Under the pieces are notes generated by a model. That model was not told where the DNA came from and did not search any database. It worked only from the letters and a program-made list of their open reading frames with translations. From positions 1,263,185 to 1,270,307 of the forward strand of contig CP070793.1 in assembly GCA_020346965.1 (NCBI GenBank): a stretch of 7,123 nucleotides of DNA, given 5' to 3'. The position numbers and the translations under genes are program-made. Numbering within the stretch: the stretch's first letter is position 1; each line of letters starts with the position of its first letter. The DNA comes from Chloroflexota bacterium (GTDB lineage Bacteria > Chloroflexota > Dehalococcoidia > GIF9 > AB-539-J10). Shown in pieces: positions 1 to 5,386 of the stretch.

Positions 1-584
1 TCAACGGGATGGGTAGAATCGATAATTTCCATCTCCTTCAAGTTCAAACCATTGGCAACATCCCTGATTTGCTGTCTTGTCAGCGTCTTGTTGTGAGTGA
101 CGCCAAGCAGGGAATCGATTCGCGCCTCCCACTCATGAGCAAGTCGATCTGCGTTTTGTGCCTCTGTTTGCTCCCCGTCGCAGTACATCTCCTGCAGTAT
201 GAGGTTGCCACCGTTCTTGAGCACTCGCTTCACCTCGGTCATAACGCTATCTATGTTTGCAAGATGGTGCAGAGAATAGGATATGCCCACGGTGTCGAAG
301 GACTCATCTTCGAACCCCAGATTCTCAGCGTTCATACGGAGAAACTGAACGGCCTTTCCGTCAAACCGTTTCTTGGCAGATTCCATATCTTGCTTTGATT
401 TATCCGAAGGACAATAGTCTATTCCGATGAAAGAATCGTACGCCTGCAGGGTCTTGATGAGCGTATCAATGAACCCTCCTTTGTCTGTGCCGACATCCAA
501 TACCCTGCTGGCAGAAATCATGCCCAACTTCTGTGCTATCTTGCCTGCGTTAGATGCTGCCAGTCCTTTCGGTAAGTCTTCCAT
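1..584 (-). CDS. Class I SAM-dependent methyltransferase (C-terminus cut by window edge)
   Basis: Reading the minus strand from an ATG at 584 gives 194 uninterrupted codons to the window edge with no stop, so the gene is partial at its 3' end. A GGAAGG ribosome binding site (591-596) lies 6 nt before the ATG. The protein fits the UbiE/Methyltransf_11 type of Rossmann methyltransferase. Motif I is around residues 28-38 (VLDVGTDKGGF), the acidic end of strand 2 is in FIGID (52-56), and motif II/post-II is around 96-108 (FDTVGISYSLHHL). This is followed by the usual helix and strand (EVKRVLKNGGNLIL). Motif I is slightly atypical: the usual D-x-G-x-G-x-G has Asp34 in place of the middle Gly. Such enzymes transfer a methyl group from S-adenosylmethionine to a small molecule, lipid or protein; the substrate cannot be read from sequence. 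It lies 170 nt downstream of the SnoaL-like gene on the same strand, so co-transcription is possible. The family call is firm, the substrate unknown. Confidence 0.88.
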   Translation of the reverse strand, partial: MEDLPKGLAASNAGKIAQKLGMISASRVLDVGTDKGGFIDTLIKTLQAYDSFIGIDYCPSDKSKQDMESAKKRFDGKAVQFLRMNAENLGFEDESFDTVGISYSLHHLANIDSVMTEVKRVLKNGGNLILQEMYCDGEQTEAQNADRLAHEWEARIDSLLGVTHNKTLTRQQIRDVANGLNLKEMEIIDSTHPV

Positions 585-754
585 GTTGCACCTTCCTTTA
601 CTACTCCTTAGGAGCGTTTTCCTGCCCTGTTACTGTTTGTCTCCTTCTCAGTTGGGACTCTATGTCTGTCACCTCGGCCCCTCAGCAGCGAAATGGTTCG
701 TTTCTCTATCCTATGACGCTTGTCACAGAAAGCAAACTCACACTTCAAAAGAGT

Positions 755-1213
755 CTATTCTGAACTCTTGTCGTTTGCTTCTGACATATGTTGCTGGCAT
801 ATCTTCCAGCCTCCACTGCGCTTCTCGAGAACGCCCGTCCATCGTATGTCTCTAGCACCCCAGGGCTTTCCGTCGAATTCTCCCTCATCATCCACGAGCG
901 CCGAAAACCAGGCTACATCTCCCGTTTTCGAAATCACAAGCCTCAGGTTTCTAATATTGTATCCGTTGGCTTTGCTTCTGGGGTCCATCCAGTCCTCTAG
1001 GAATTTCTCAAACTGCTGCCATCCCTGGACAGTGCTCTTTGAATCCGGAAAATATGTGAAGAAGTCATCGTCTCTAGCAAAGACACTCTCAAAGAGCACT
1101 CGATCCTTTGTCAGAGCCCATCCGAAGGAATCGTGGAGCGCCTTGATGATTTGCTGCTCATCGTTCGCCGTATTCGGATTGTGTAATCGTGGATCTCTTT
1201 CCCGGTATGTCAT
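755..1213 (-). CDS. SnoaL-like / NTF2-fold protein
   Basis: This is a 152-residue minus-strand gene ending in TAG. It has the size and pattern of SnoaL_3/DUF4440-type NTF2-fold proteins. An N-terminal helix (DEQQIIKALHDSFGWAL) is followed by a segment rich in acidic and aromatic residues (DDDFFTYFPDS), a helix (WQQFEKFLEDWM), and then the strands typical of the fold. The last strands contain DVAWFSALVDDEG, DIRWTGVLEK and the characteristic ending GGWKICQQHMSEA. The fold makes a small cone-shaped pocket used by isomerases, cyclases and dehydratases, but also by non-enzymatic binding proteins, so no reaction is proposed. An in-frame GTG at 1222 would add three residues. I prefer the ATG at 1213 because AGGTGA (1219-1224) sits 5 nt before it, and the GTG is part of that site. 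The gene has a minus-strand promoter candidate at 1273-1302, and the methyltransferase follows 170 nt downstream. Confidence 0.82.
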   Translation of the reverse strand: MTYRERDPRLHNPNTANDEQQIIKALHDSFGWALTKDRVLFESVFARDDDFFTYFPDSKSTVQGWQQFEKFLEDWMDPRSKANGYNIRNLRLVISKTGDVAWFSALVDDEGEFDGKPWGARDIRWTGVLEKRSGGWKICQQHMSEANDKSSE

Positions 1214-1218
1214 ACTCG

Positions 1219-1224
1219 TCACCT
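1219..1224 (-). promoter_or_regulatory. Ribosome binding site deciding the SnoaL-like start
   Basis: On the minus strand AGGTGA matches the 3' part of the full Shine-Dalgarno consensus and lies 5 nt before the ATG at 1213. The competing GTG start at 1222 overlaps this site and has no comparable purine-rich element in front of it. Confidence 0.5.
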
Positions 1225-1272
1225 GCGCTTCGCGTTATTTCCTGGCCGATTTTGTCTCATCCGGCTGCTGAA

Positions 1273-1302
1273 ATTATATCCTATAGGAGTAGCGATTGGC
1301 TA
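1273..1302 (-). promoter_or_regulatory. Sigma-70-type promoter candidate for the SnoaL-like gene
   Basis: On the minus strand a perfect TATAAT (plus coordinates 1273-1278) is preceded by TAGCCA (1297-1302), which matches 4 of 6 bases of the -35 consensus at an 18-nt spacing. Transcription would begin near 1266, leaving a leader of about 53 nt before the ATG at 1213. The position directly upstream of a gene in the right orientation supports it; the -35 is weak. Confidence 0.5.
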
Positions 1303-1317
1303 CCACGAGAGTCGTTA

Positions 1318-1371
1318 CCTATCGTGTACATAATGCGCTGGCAGGAGTTAATGGGAAAGGCCCGCCAATAA
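1318..1371 (+). pseudogene. Relic of the 3' end of a second Rieske oxygenase gene
   Basis: In one plus-strand frame this stretch reads PIVYIMRWQELMGKARQ followed by a TAA stop. The intact Rieske oxygenase ends PIIEYRMRRQELMEKARQ and TAA at 6314-6370. The final 12 residues match at 10 positions, and the last 39 nt including the stop match at 31. Several of the differences are synonymous (CGG/CGC, CTG/TTA, AAA/AAG, CAG/CAA), which indicates divergence as protein-coding sequence rather than a copied DNA repeat. One codon is missing relative to the intact gene. Weak resemblance may continue upstream to about 1291 (a shared Leu codon and similar spacing), but no Rieske or iron-site motif is present. 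The frame further upstream runs into the SnoaL-like gene, so the rest of the oxygenase gene is gone. I see no ribosome binding site that would make this a small gene. Confidence 0.6.
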
Positions 1372-1491
1372 TCTGGCAGGAAAGATGACAATCACGGAAA
1401 GATCAATCACAGGGATGCCCCTAACAATCAGCCCTGCCATCAGCACACCTTGTCTCCCGAGAATGCTGAACTCATGCCGGGGACGAAAGGG

Positions 1492-1520
1492 TTGACAGGA
1501 AGCTGGTGGGGTCATATCAT
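1492..1520 (+). promoter_or_regulatory. Strong sigma-70-type promoter for the aldo/keto reductase
   Basis: A perfect TTGACA (1492-1497) and TATCAT (1515-1520, 5 of 6 bases of the -10 consensus) are separated by exactly 17 nt. Transcription would start near 1527, giving an untranslated leader of about 120 nt before the ATG at 1648. That leader contains the hairpin at 1571-1615. Orientation, spacing and location all fit; this is the best-formed promoter in the window. Confidence 0.65.
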
Positions 1521-1570
1521 CTTGGGATAGCCGATCTTTCGCAAGAAGACTGAACAGACCTATGGGGGCA

Positions 1571-1615
1571 GGGGCGAATGCGTCAATGGCCTTACATCCC
1601 GCATTCGTGTTCCCC
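1571..1615 (+). promoter_or_regulatory. Leader hairpin upstream of the aldo/keto reductase
   Basis: CGAATGCG (1575-1582) is perfectly complementary to CGCATTCG (1600-1607) around a 17-nt loop. An outer GGGG (1571-1574) can pair with CCCC (1612-1615) across a 4-nt bulge on the 3' side. The loop includes GGCC at 1588-1591, which could also contact the GGGCC just after the stem (1616-1620). The stem ends about 17 nt before the AGGAGG ribosome binding site (1633-1638). There is no run of T after it, so it is not a typical intrinsic terminator. A role in mRNA stability, protein binding or translation control is inference. No known riboswitch class is recognised. Confidence 0.45.
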
Positions 1616-1647
1616 GGGCCAACTAACGAGAGAGGAGGAAAACGCAG

Positions 1648-2799
1648 ATGAAATATCGAAAATTGGGCAAGCTGGATTGGGAGGTATCTGTACTCGGTTT
1701 CGGGGCGATGCGATTGCCACTCGCCGGCGAAGGGGAAGGAGACGTGGATGAAGCCGAGTCCATAAAGATGATACGTTATGCCATAGACCACGGTGTCAAT
1801 TATGTCGACACCGCCTACCCCTACCATGAAGGGCATAGCGAGGGGGTCGTGGGTAATGCACTAAAGGATGGATATCTTGAGAAAGTGAAGGTGGCAACGA
1901 AACTCCCTGTGTGGCGGGTGGAAGATGCAGAGGATTTTGACCGCTACCTCAATGAGCAACTTGAGCGTCTGCAGATGGAGAAGGTCGATTTCTACCTGCT
2001 TCACGGGTTGAACAGCCGGATCTGGCCCAAGGTACGGGACCTGGGAGTGATACGCTGGGCCGAGGGAGCGATGGCCAACGGGCGCTTCGACCATCTGTCG
2101 TTCTCCTTCCATGATAACTTCGAGGCCTTCAAGCAGATTGTCGACGATTACGACAACTGGACGTTTGCCCAGATCCAGTACAACTATATGGACATAGAGT
2201 ATCAGGCCGGTCGCCAGGGAGTGGAGTATGCCACCGGCAAGGGACTACCGATTGTGGTCATGGAACCGATACGCGGCGGACAACTTGCTAAGCCACGGGG
2301 GCAGGCGGCCGAATTGCTGGAAAGCACAGCCAGGAAGCGCAGCCCGGCAGCATGGGCACTGCTGTGGGTCTGGAACCATCCGGAGGTCTCGGTGGCTCTC
2401 AGCGGTATGAGTACCATGGAGCAGGTCGTGGAGAACGTTGCCCTTGCTGACAGCGCTAGGCCCGGTATCCTGGGCCCCGAGGAACTGGCAGTGATCGACC
2501 ATGTTCGGGAAGCCTATAGGGGGATTACACCTATTCCGTGTACCGACTGTAAGTATTGCATGCCCTGTTCCAGCGGCGTGAGAATCCCGATTATCTTCGA
2601 GATCTATAACGATGCAATCATATACGAAGACCCCCGGAGGACCAGGTGGATATACCGCCAAATTAAGGAAGAGCAGCGCGCCGACCAGTGCAACAAGTGC
2701 GGGGAGTGTACGGAGGTCTGTCCTCAAGAAATAGATATCCCGGGGTGGCTGGAGAAAGTACATGCGTTTTTGGTAACTGAGGAAGAATCCGGAAGCTAG
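1648..2799 (+). CDS. Aldo/keto reductase with C-terminal 4Fe-4S ferredoxin domain
   Basis: The gene encodes 383 residues and has a strong AGGAGG (1633-1638) 9 nt before the ATG. Residues 1 to about 280 form an aldo/keto reductase barrel. The start is RKLGKLDWEVSVLGFGAMRLP, and the catalytic tetrad is Asp54 and Tyr59 (VDTAYPYHEG), Lys85 (ATKLP) and His119 (FYLLHG). The late segment VALSGMSTMEQVVENV is typical of the NAD(P)H-binding end of this group. The C-terminus adds a ferredoxin-like module with two cysteine groups: Cys298, 301, 304 and 307, and Cys348, 351, 354 and 358 (the second followed by Pro). These are arranged to hold two 4Fe-4S clusters. Proteins of this architecture are common in anaerobes and are mostly uncharacterised. 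They are presumed cytoplasmic oxidoreductases that couple carbonyl/alcohol chemistry to low-potential electron carriers. Substrate unknown. It has its own promoter and leader. The next gene starts 140 nt later. Confidence 0.93.
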   Translation: MKYRKLGKLDWEVSVLGFGAMRLPLAGEGEGDVDEAESIKMIRYAIDHGVNYVDTAYPYHEGHSEGVVGNALKDGYLEKVKVATKLPVWRVEDAEDFDRYLNEQLERLQMEKVDFYLLHGLNSRIWPKVRDLGVIRWAEGAMANGRFDHLSFSFHDNFEAFKQIVDDYDNWTFAQIQYNYMDIEYQAGRQGVEYATGKGLPIVVMEPIRGGQLAKPRGQAAELLESTARKRSPAAWALLWVWNHPEVSVALSGMSTMEQVVENVALADSARPGILGPEELAVIDHVREAYRGITPIPCTDCKYCMPCSSGVRIPIIFEIYNDAIIYEDPRRTRWIYRQIKEEQRADQCNKCGECTEVCPQEIDIPGWLEKVHAFLVTEEESGS

Positions 2800-2892
2800 C
2801 TCGAATTCCCGCCGGAAGCGATTTACCGGGATCTCATATCAATCAGGCACTATGTTCCCAGAGTAATTGGAGTTCACCCACCGGTTGGCTTA

Positions 2893-2901
2893 TGGTATAT
2901 T
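2893..2901 (+). promoter_or_regulatory. Extended -10 promoter candidate for the cyclophilin gene
   Basis: TGGTATATT carries the TGn extension followed by TATATT (5 of 6 bases of the -10 consensus). No good -35 lies at the right distance, which is tolerated for extended -10 promoters. A transcript would begin around 2907-2909. That would exclude the upstream ATG at 2907 as an ordinary start and agrees with initiation at 2940. Confidence 0.35.
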
Positions 2902-2923
2902 GAAAGATGACTGAAACCATGGC

Positions 2924-2939
2924 AGGAGGGATAGGAAGG
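2924..2939 (+). promoter_or_regulatory. Purine-rich ribosome binding site deciding the cyclophilin start
   Basis: AGGAGG at 2924-2929 lies 10 nt before the ATG at 2940, and a second AGGAAGG follows directly up to that ATG. The other in-frame ATGs at 2907 and 2919 have nothing comparable upstream, so 2940 is the preferred start. Confidence 0.5.
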
Positions 2940-3575
2940 ATGTCACCGAAAGACAAGGGCCAACATACGGCTCGAGGAAAGAAATCGAAAGCAAGGCAAA
3001 CGGGGACGGGATCGACAAGGAAGAGGTTGCTGATCGGGTTGGGTGTGGCTATTGCCATCGTCATCGTAGTCGTAGTAGTATTAACCACAATGCCAGATAA
3101 ACCGAAAACCTACTCAGCGCCGCCACCAATGATGCTAGACACGAACAAGCAGTACACTGCTACCATTGAAACAGAAAAGGGAAATCTGGTGCTGGAGCTG
3201 TTTGCCAGTGATGTACCGATGACAGTCAACAACTTCGTATTCCTCGCACGCGAGGGGTTCTATGACGGCCTTGCGTTTCACCGCGTCATATCTGACTTCA
3301 TGGTTCAGGGTGGATGCCCCGTTGGTGATGGGAGAGGTGGCCCTGGTTACCAGTCTGATGATGAAATCACGGAACACACCCATGTTGCCGGTGCGCTGTC
3401 AATGGCTAACTCGGGCCCCAATACGAATGGCTCCCAATTTTTCATTACCTATACGCCTCAGCACCACCTCGATGGACACCATTCGGTATTCGGTCAGCTG
3501 GTAGAGGGGACGGACGTACTGGAAAGCATTGAACAGGGCGATGTCATGCTACGAATAACCATCGAGGAGGAATAG
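2940..3575 (+). CDS. Membrane-anchored cyclophilin-type peptidyl-prolyl cis-trans isomerase
   Basis: From the ATG at 2940 the product is 211 residues; starts at 2907 or 2919 would lengthen it by up to 11. Residues 1-29 are very basic and polar, 30-50 form one hydrophobic segment rich in Val and Ile, and the cyclophilin domain fills about 72-211. This predicts a single-pass protein with a cytoplasmic basic tail and the isomerase domain outside the membrane. The domain has FHRVISDFMVQGG, with Arg115, Phe120, Met121 and Gln123 matching the human cyclophilin A catalytic Arg55, Phe60, Met61 and Gln63. It also has MANSGPNTNGSQFFI with Phe168 (Phe113 equivalent), and HLDGHHSVFG with His181 (His126 equivalent). 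The Trp121 position, important for cyclosporin binding, is His176. It should assist folding of exported proteins by isomerising X-Pro bonds. The NYN gene follows after 57 nt on the same strand and may be co-transcribed. Confidence 0.93.
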   Translation: MSPKDKGQHTARGKKSKARQTGTGSTRKRLLIGLGVAIAIVIVVVVVLTTMPDKPKTYSAPPPMMLDTNKQYTATIETEKGNLVLELFASDVPMTVNNFVFLAREGFYDGLAFHRVISDFMVQGGCPVGDGRGGPGYQSDDEITEHTHVAGALSMANSGPNTNGSQFFITYTPQHHLDGHHSVFGQLVEGTDVLESIEQGDVMLRITIEEE

Positions 3576-3632
3576 CCGATAGTCTATATCTCCGTATGGC
3601 CTGGCGTAAATCAATGACTGGAGAGGTGCACA

Positions 3633-4376
3633 ATGGCAGAACAGTCTGAACAGCTAAGGTTTGCAGTACTGATTGATGGTGACAATGCTCAGGCGTCTCT
3701 TCTTCCTCGAATCCTGGCAGAGGTTAGCAAAGTCGGGCTTATAACAGTCAAGCGGATCTACGGAGACTGGACCACCACAAACATGAATAGCTGGAAGACT
3801 TCGCTTCATAAACATGCAATTCAGCCCATGCAGCAATTCAGGTATACGGTTGGCAAGAATTCCACAGATAGTGCCATGATAATTGATGCGATGGATTTAC
3901 TCCACAGCAACAATGTAGGCGGCTTCTGCATTGTTGCCAGCGATAGCGACTACACACGACTGGCAACAAGAATCAGAGAGGAAGGGCTTTTTGTCATTGG
4001 AGTCGGAGAGAAAAAAACTCCGGAATCTTTCATCAATGCCTGCAACCAGTTCATCTACTGTGAGAACCTGATCGGGCGCCAGGAAGCAAGAAGGAAAGAA
4101 GTAAAAGAAGCGAAATCTGATGTGGCTGACCCTTTGGACCTTCTTATCGAAGGGTTCAATCTAGCCGCGAAAGAGGAAGAATGGATTCATTTGGCCGTAC
4201 TCGGCTCCGTTCTTCGGCAGCTGGATCCAGCATTTGATCCCCGTACCTACGGTCATCAGCAATTACAGTCTCTCATTAAGAAATATCCGGAAGCATTTAC
4301 CCTGAAACGGGATACATCAAGGAAACCGCCGGTAGTGTATGTAGCGTTGACATCTCCTAAATCTGATGCGGATTGA
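3633..4376 (+). CDS. NYN-domain nuclease-like protein with LOTUS/OST-HTH domain
   Basis: The product has 247 residues, with GAGAGGTG shortly before the ATG as ribosome binding site. Residues about 8-150 form a NYN domain of the PIN-like fold (LabA/limkain-like). Strand 1 ends in VLIDGDN (Asp15, Asp17). GKNSTDSAMIIDAMD supplies Asp79 and Asp85, and IVASDSDY supplies Asp104 and Asp106, followed by FVIGVGEKKTPESFINACNQFIY. These acids are placed as in metal-dependent RNases. After a charged linker (about 150-168), residues about 169-243 resemble a LOTUS/OST-HTH winged helix (LIEGFNLAAKEEEWIHLAVLGSVLRQLDPAF, then YGHQQLQSLIKKYPEAF). LOTUS domains are known as RNA-binding modules, so a cytoplasmic RNA-cleaving or RNA-surveillance role is likely but not shown. 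No membrane segment or signal peptide is seen. It probably shares a transcript with the cyclophilin gene and converges on the hydrolase gene with only 33 nt between stops. No clear terminator hairpin is seen in that gap. Confidence 0.9.
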   Translation: MAEQSEQLRFAVLIDGDNAQASLLPRILAEVSKVGLITVKRIYGDWTTTNMNSWKTSLHKHAIQPMQQFRYTVGKNSTDSAMIIDAMDLLHSNNVGGFCIVASDSDYTRLATRIREEGLFVIGVGEKKTPESFINACNQFIYCENLIGRQEARRKEVKEAKSDVADPLDLLIEGFNLAAKEEEWIHLAVLGSVLRQLDPAFDPRTYGHQQLQSLIKKYPEAFTLKRDTSRKPPVVYVALTSPKSDAD

Positions 4377-4409
4377 TAACGAACTTAAATCACATATTAC
4401 GTACGGGGA

Positions 4410-5207
4410 TCAATTAATGCCCGGAGTGTCGCTCTTCAGAAAATTCAGCACTTCCCGGTTGAATGTGTTTTTCATCTCGAAGGAGAAATAATGGGAAGCG
4501 CCCTCGACCCTGACCAGCTTCGCGTTGGGTATCTTGCCGGCTAGCACCTCGGAAGAAACCGGCCTGATGATTCTATCTCCGGTACCCACAATAACCAGGG
4601 TGGGGGCTTTGATTGATGATAGCCTTTCCACCGTATCGTGTTTCAGGCAAGCTTCACTCTGCCCGGCAATCCCCACCTCACCTGACGCTGCCATGAACCT
4701 GGTCTGGATTCTAGCCAGGAGACCAAAGCTGAATCTGTAAAAGGGCTTATTGAAAGCCAGACCGATCAAAGCGCTGGCTTTCTTCTCTGGATCCAGGTGC
4801 AGGAATTTCGCCAGCTCCGGTGTATCTCCGCTCGTTTCATCCTGTCGGGCATATGTGGCAGCCAGTACCAGCTTCATGACCCTCCGCGGATAGTTGATAG
4901 CCAGCTCCTGGGCAATCATACCGCCCATGGAAAGGCCGACAATATGGGCTTTCTCGATCCCCAAAACACCCATGAGCTCTACTGTATCGTCGGCCATCAT
5001 CCTGGTGGAATAAGGGCCCGGTGGCTTGTCCGACTTGCCGGCTCCCCGATTATCAAAGGTAATTACTCGGTAATATTTCCTGAAGAACCGTCGCTGGGGC
5101 AGCCAGCCAATTCGGCTGGCGGTGAATCCCATTATCATCACGAGAGGTTCACCCTCTCCTTCTACCTGATAGCTAATGTGAATACCATTAAGTTTGGCCA
5201 GTGGCAT
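4410..5207 (-). CDS. Alpha/beta hydrolase
   Basis: The frame stays open up to an ATG at 5309, but the hydrolase begins at the ATG at 5207 (MPLAKLNGIHISYQVEG). This has AGGA 8 nt upstream (5216-5219) and gives 265 residues, normal for the family. The 34 extra upstream residues have no family resemblance and cross the AT-rich promoter region. Key elements are the oxyanion-hole loop near MGFTAS (26-31), the strand FDNRGAGKSDKP (51-62), the nucleophile elbow GLSMGG with Ser93, the acid Asp211 in VGTGDRIIRP, and His239 in GASHYF. The complete Ser-Asp-His triad implies an active esterase, lactonase, C-C bond hydrolase or similar. The substrate cannot be assigned. The DNRG-type motif and overall layout resemble 3-oxoadipate enol-lactonase/haloperoxidase-like members, which is only a family likeness. 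It is divergent from the Rieske oxygenase (179 nt between starts), so the two may be co-regulated. Confidence 0.9.
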   Translation of the reverse strand: MPLAKLNGIHISYQVEGEGEPLVMIMGFTASRIGWLPQRRFFRKYYRVITFDNRGAGKSDKPPGPYSTRMMADDTVELMGVLGIEKAHIVGLSMGGMIAQELAINYPRRVMKLVLAATYARQDETSGDTPELAKFLHLDPEKKASALIGLAFNKPFYRFSFGLLARIQTRFMAASGEVGIAGQSEACLKHDTVERLSSIKAPTLVIVGTGDRIIRPVSSEVLAGKIPNAKLVRVEGASHYFSFEMKNTFNREVLNFLKSDTPGIN

Positions 5208-5240
5208 GCTGCGGGTCCTTTCTTCTATTGCTTTGCTGTA

Positions 5241-5269
5241 AGTATATAATAATAGTTTTGTCGAATGAA
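5241..5269 (-). promoter_or_regulatory. AT-rich promoter candidate for the alpha/beta hydrolase
   Basis: On the minus strand TATACT (plus coordinates 5241-5246) matches 5 of 6 bases of the -10 consensus. It is preceded after 17 nt by TTCATT (5264-5269), a poor -35. Several overlapping TATTAT-like elements make the exact -10 uncertain. The site lies 34 nt or more upstream of the preferred ATG at 5207 and inside the longer frame, which supports the shorter start. Confidence 0.35.
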
Positions 5270-5293
5270 GATATGAGTAACAAACGCTCATTT

Positions 5294-5322
5294 TTGTCAG
5301 TTCATACATTTTAATGCATAAT
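5294..5322 (+). promoter_or_regulatory. Sigma-70-type promoter for the Rieske oxygenase
   Basis: TTGTCA (5294-5299) and CATAAT (5317-5322) each match 5 of 6 consensus bases and are separated by exactly 17 nt. Transcription would start near 5329, leaving a leader of about 58 nt before the ATG at 5387. It is back to back with the hydrolase promoter candidate, so a regulator binding between about 5247 and 5293 could act on both genes. Confidence 0.55.
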
Positions 5323-5386
5323 GTGGCGACACACGGGCAATGGAACTGAATAGAGATAAGGTTTTGCTCAGAGCCGTGGGGGCAAC

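Larger units (their letters stand above)
1214..1647. other. Gene-free stretch of 434 nt between divergent genes
   Basis: No intact gene is supported here on either strand. The left part carries the minus-strand promoter of the SnoaL-like gene. The middle carries a Rieske oxygenase C-terminal relic (1318-1371). The right part holds the promoter, untranslated leader and hairpin in front of the aldo/keto reductase. Positions 1372-1490 show nothing I can name. A long minus-strand frame crosses 1348-1836, but it extends deep into the aldo/keto reductase gene, has no family features and is treated as non-coding. Confidence 0.7.

Noticed and set aside
720..1271. A 183-codon plus-strand frame over the SnoaL-like gene
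   Set aside because: The minus strand gives a clean SnoaL-like protein with a ribosome binding site and promoter, whereas the plus-strand product has low-complexity Ser-rich character and no domain.
1348..1836. A 162-codon minus-strand frame across the leader and start of the aldo/keto reductase
   Set aside because: It overlaps a certain gene, its promoter and its ribosome binding site, and shows no recognisable domain. The hydrophobic tail over 1372-1490 was considered as a gene remnant but could not be matched to any family.
2245..2763. A 172-codon minus-strand frame inside the aldo/keto reductase gene
   Set aside because: It is antisense to the conserved C-terminal half including the cysteine motifs and has no family features.
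2810..2835. Possible terminator after the aldo/keto reductase (TCCCG and CGGGA arms)
   Set aside because: The stem is only 5 bp with a long loop and no T-run follows, so it is not convincing as an intrinsic terminator.
3050..3090. Repetitive GTAGTCGTAGTAG-like stretch
   Set aside because: It is explained by consecutive Val and Ile codons of the membrane segment of the cyclophilin and is not a separate repeat element.
4377..4409. Possible shared terminator between the convergent NYN and hydrolase genes
   Set aside because: The 33-nt gap contains only a short GTAC palindrome and no stable stem with a T-run.
5208..5309. A 34-residue N-terminal extension of the alpha/beta hydrolase
   Set aside because: The extension has no family resemblance, crosses the AT-rich promoter region, and the internal ATG at 5207 has its own ribosome binding site at the usual domain start.
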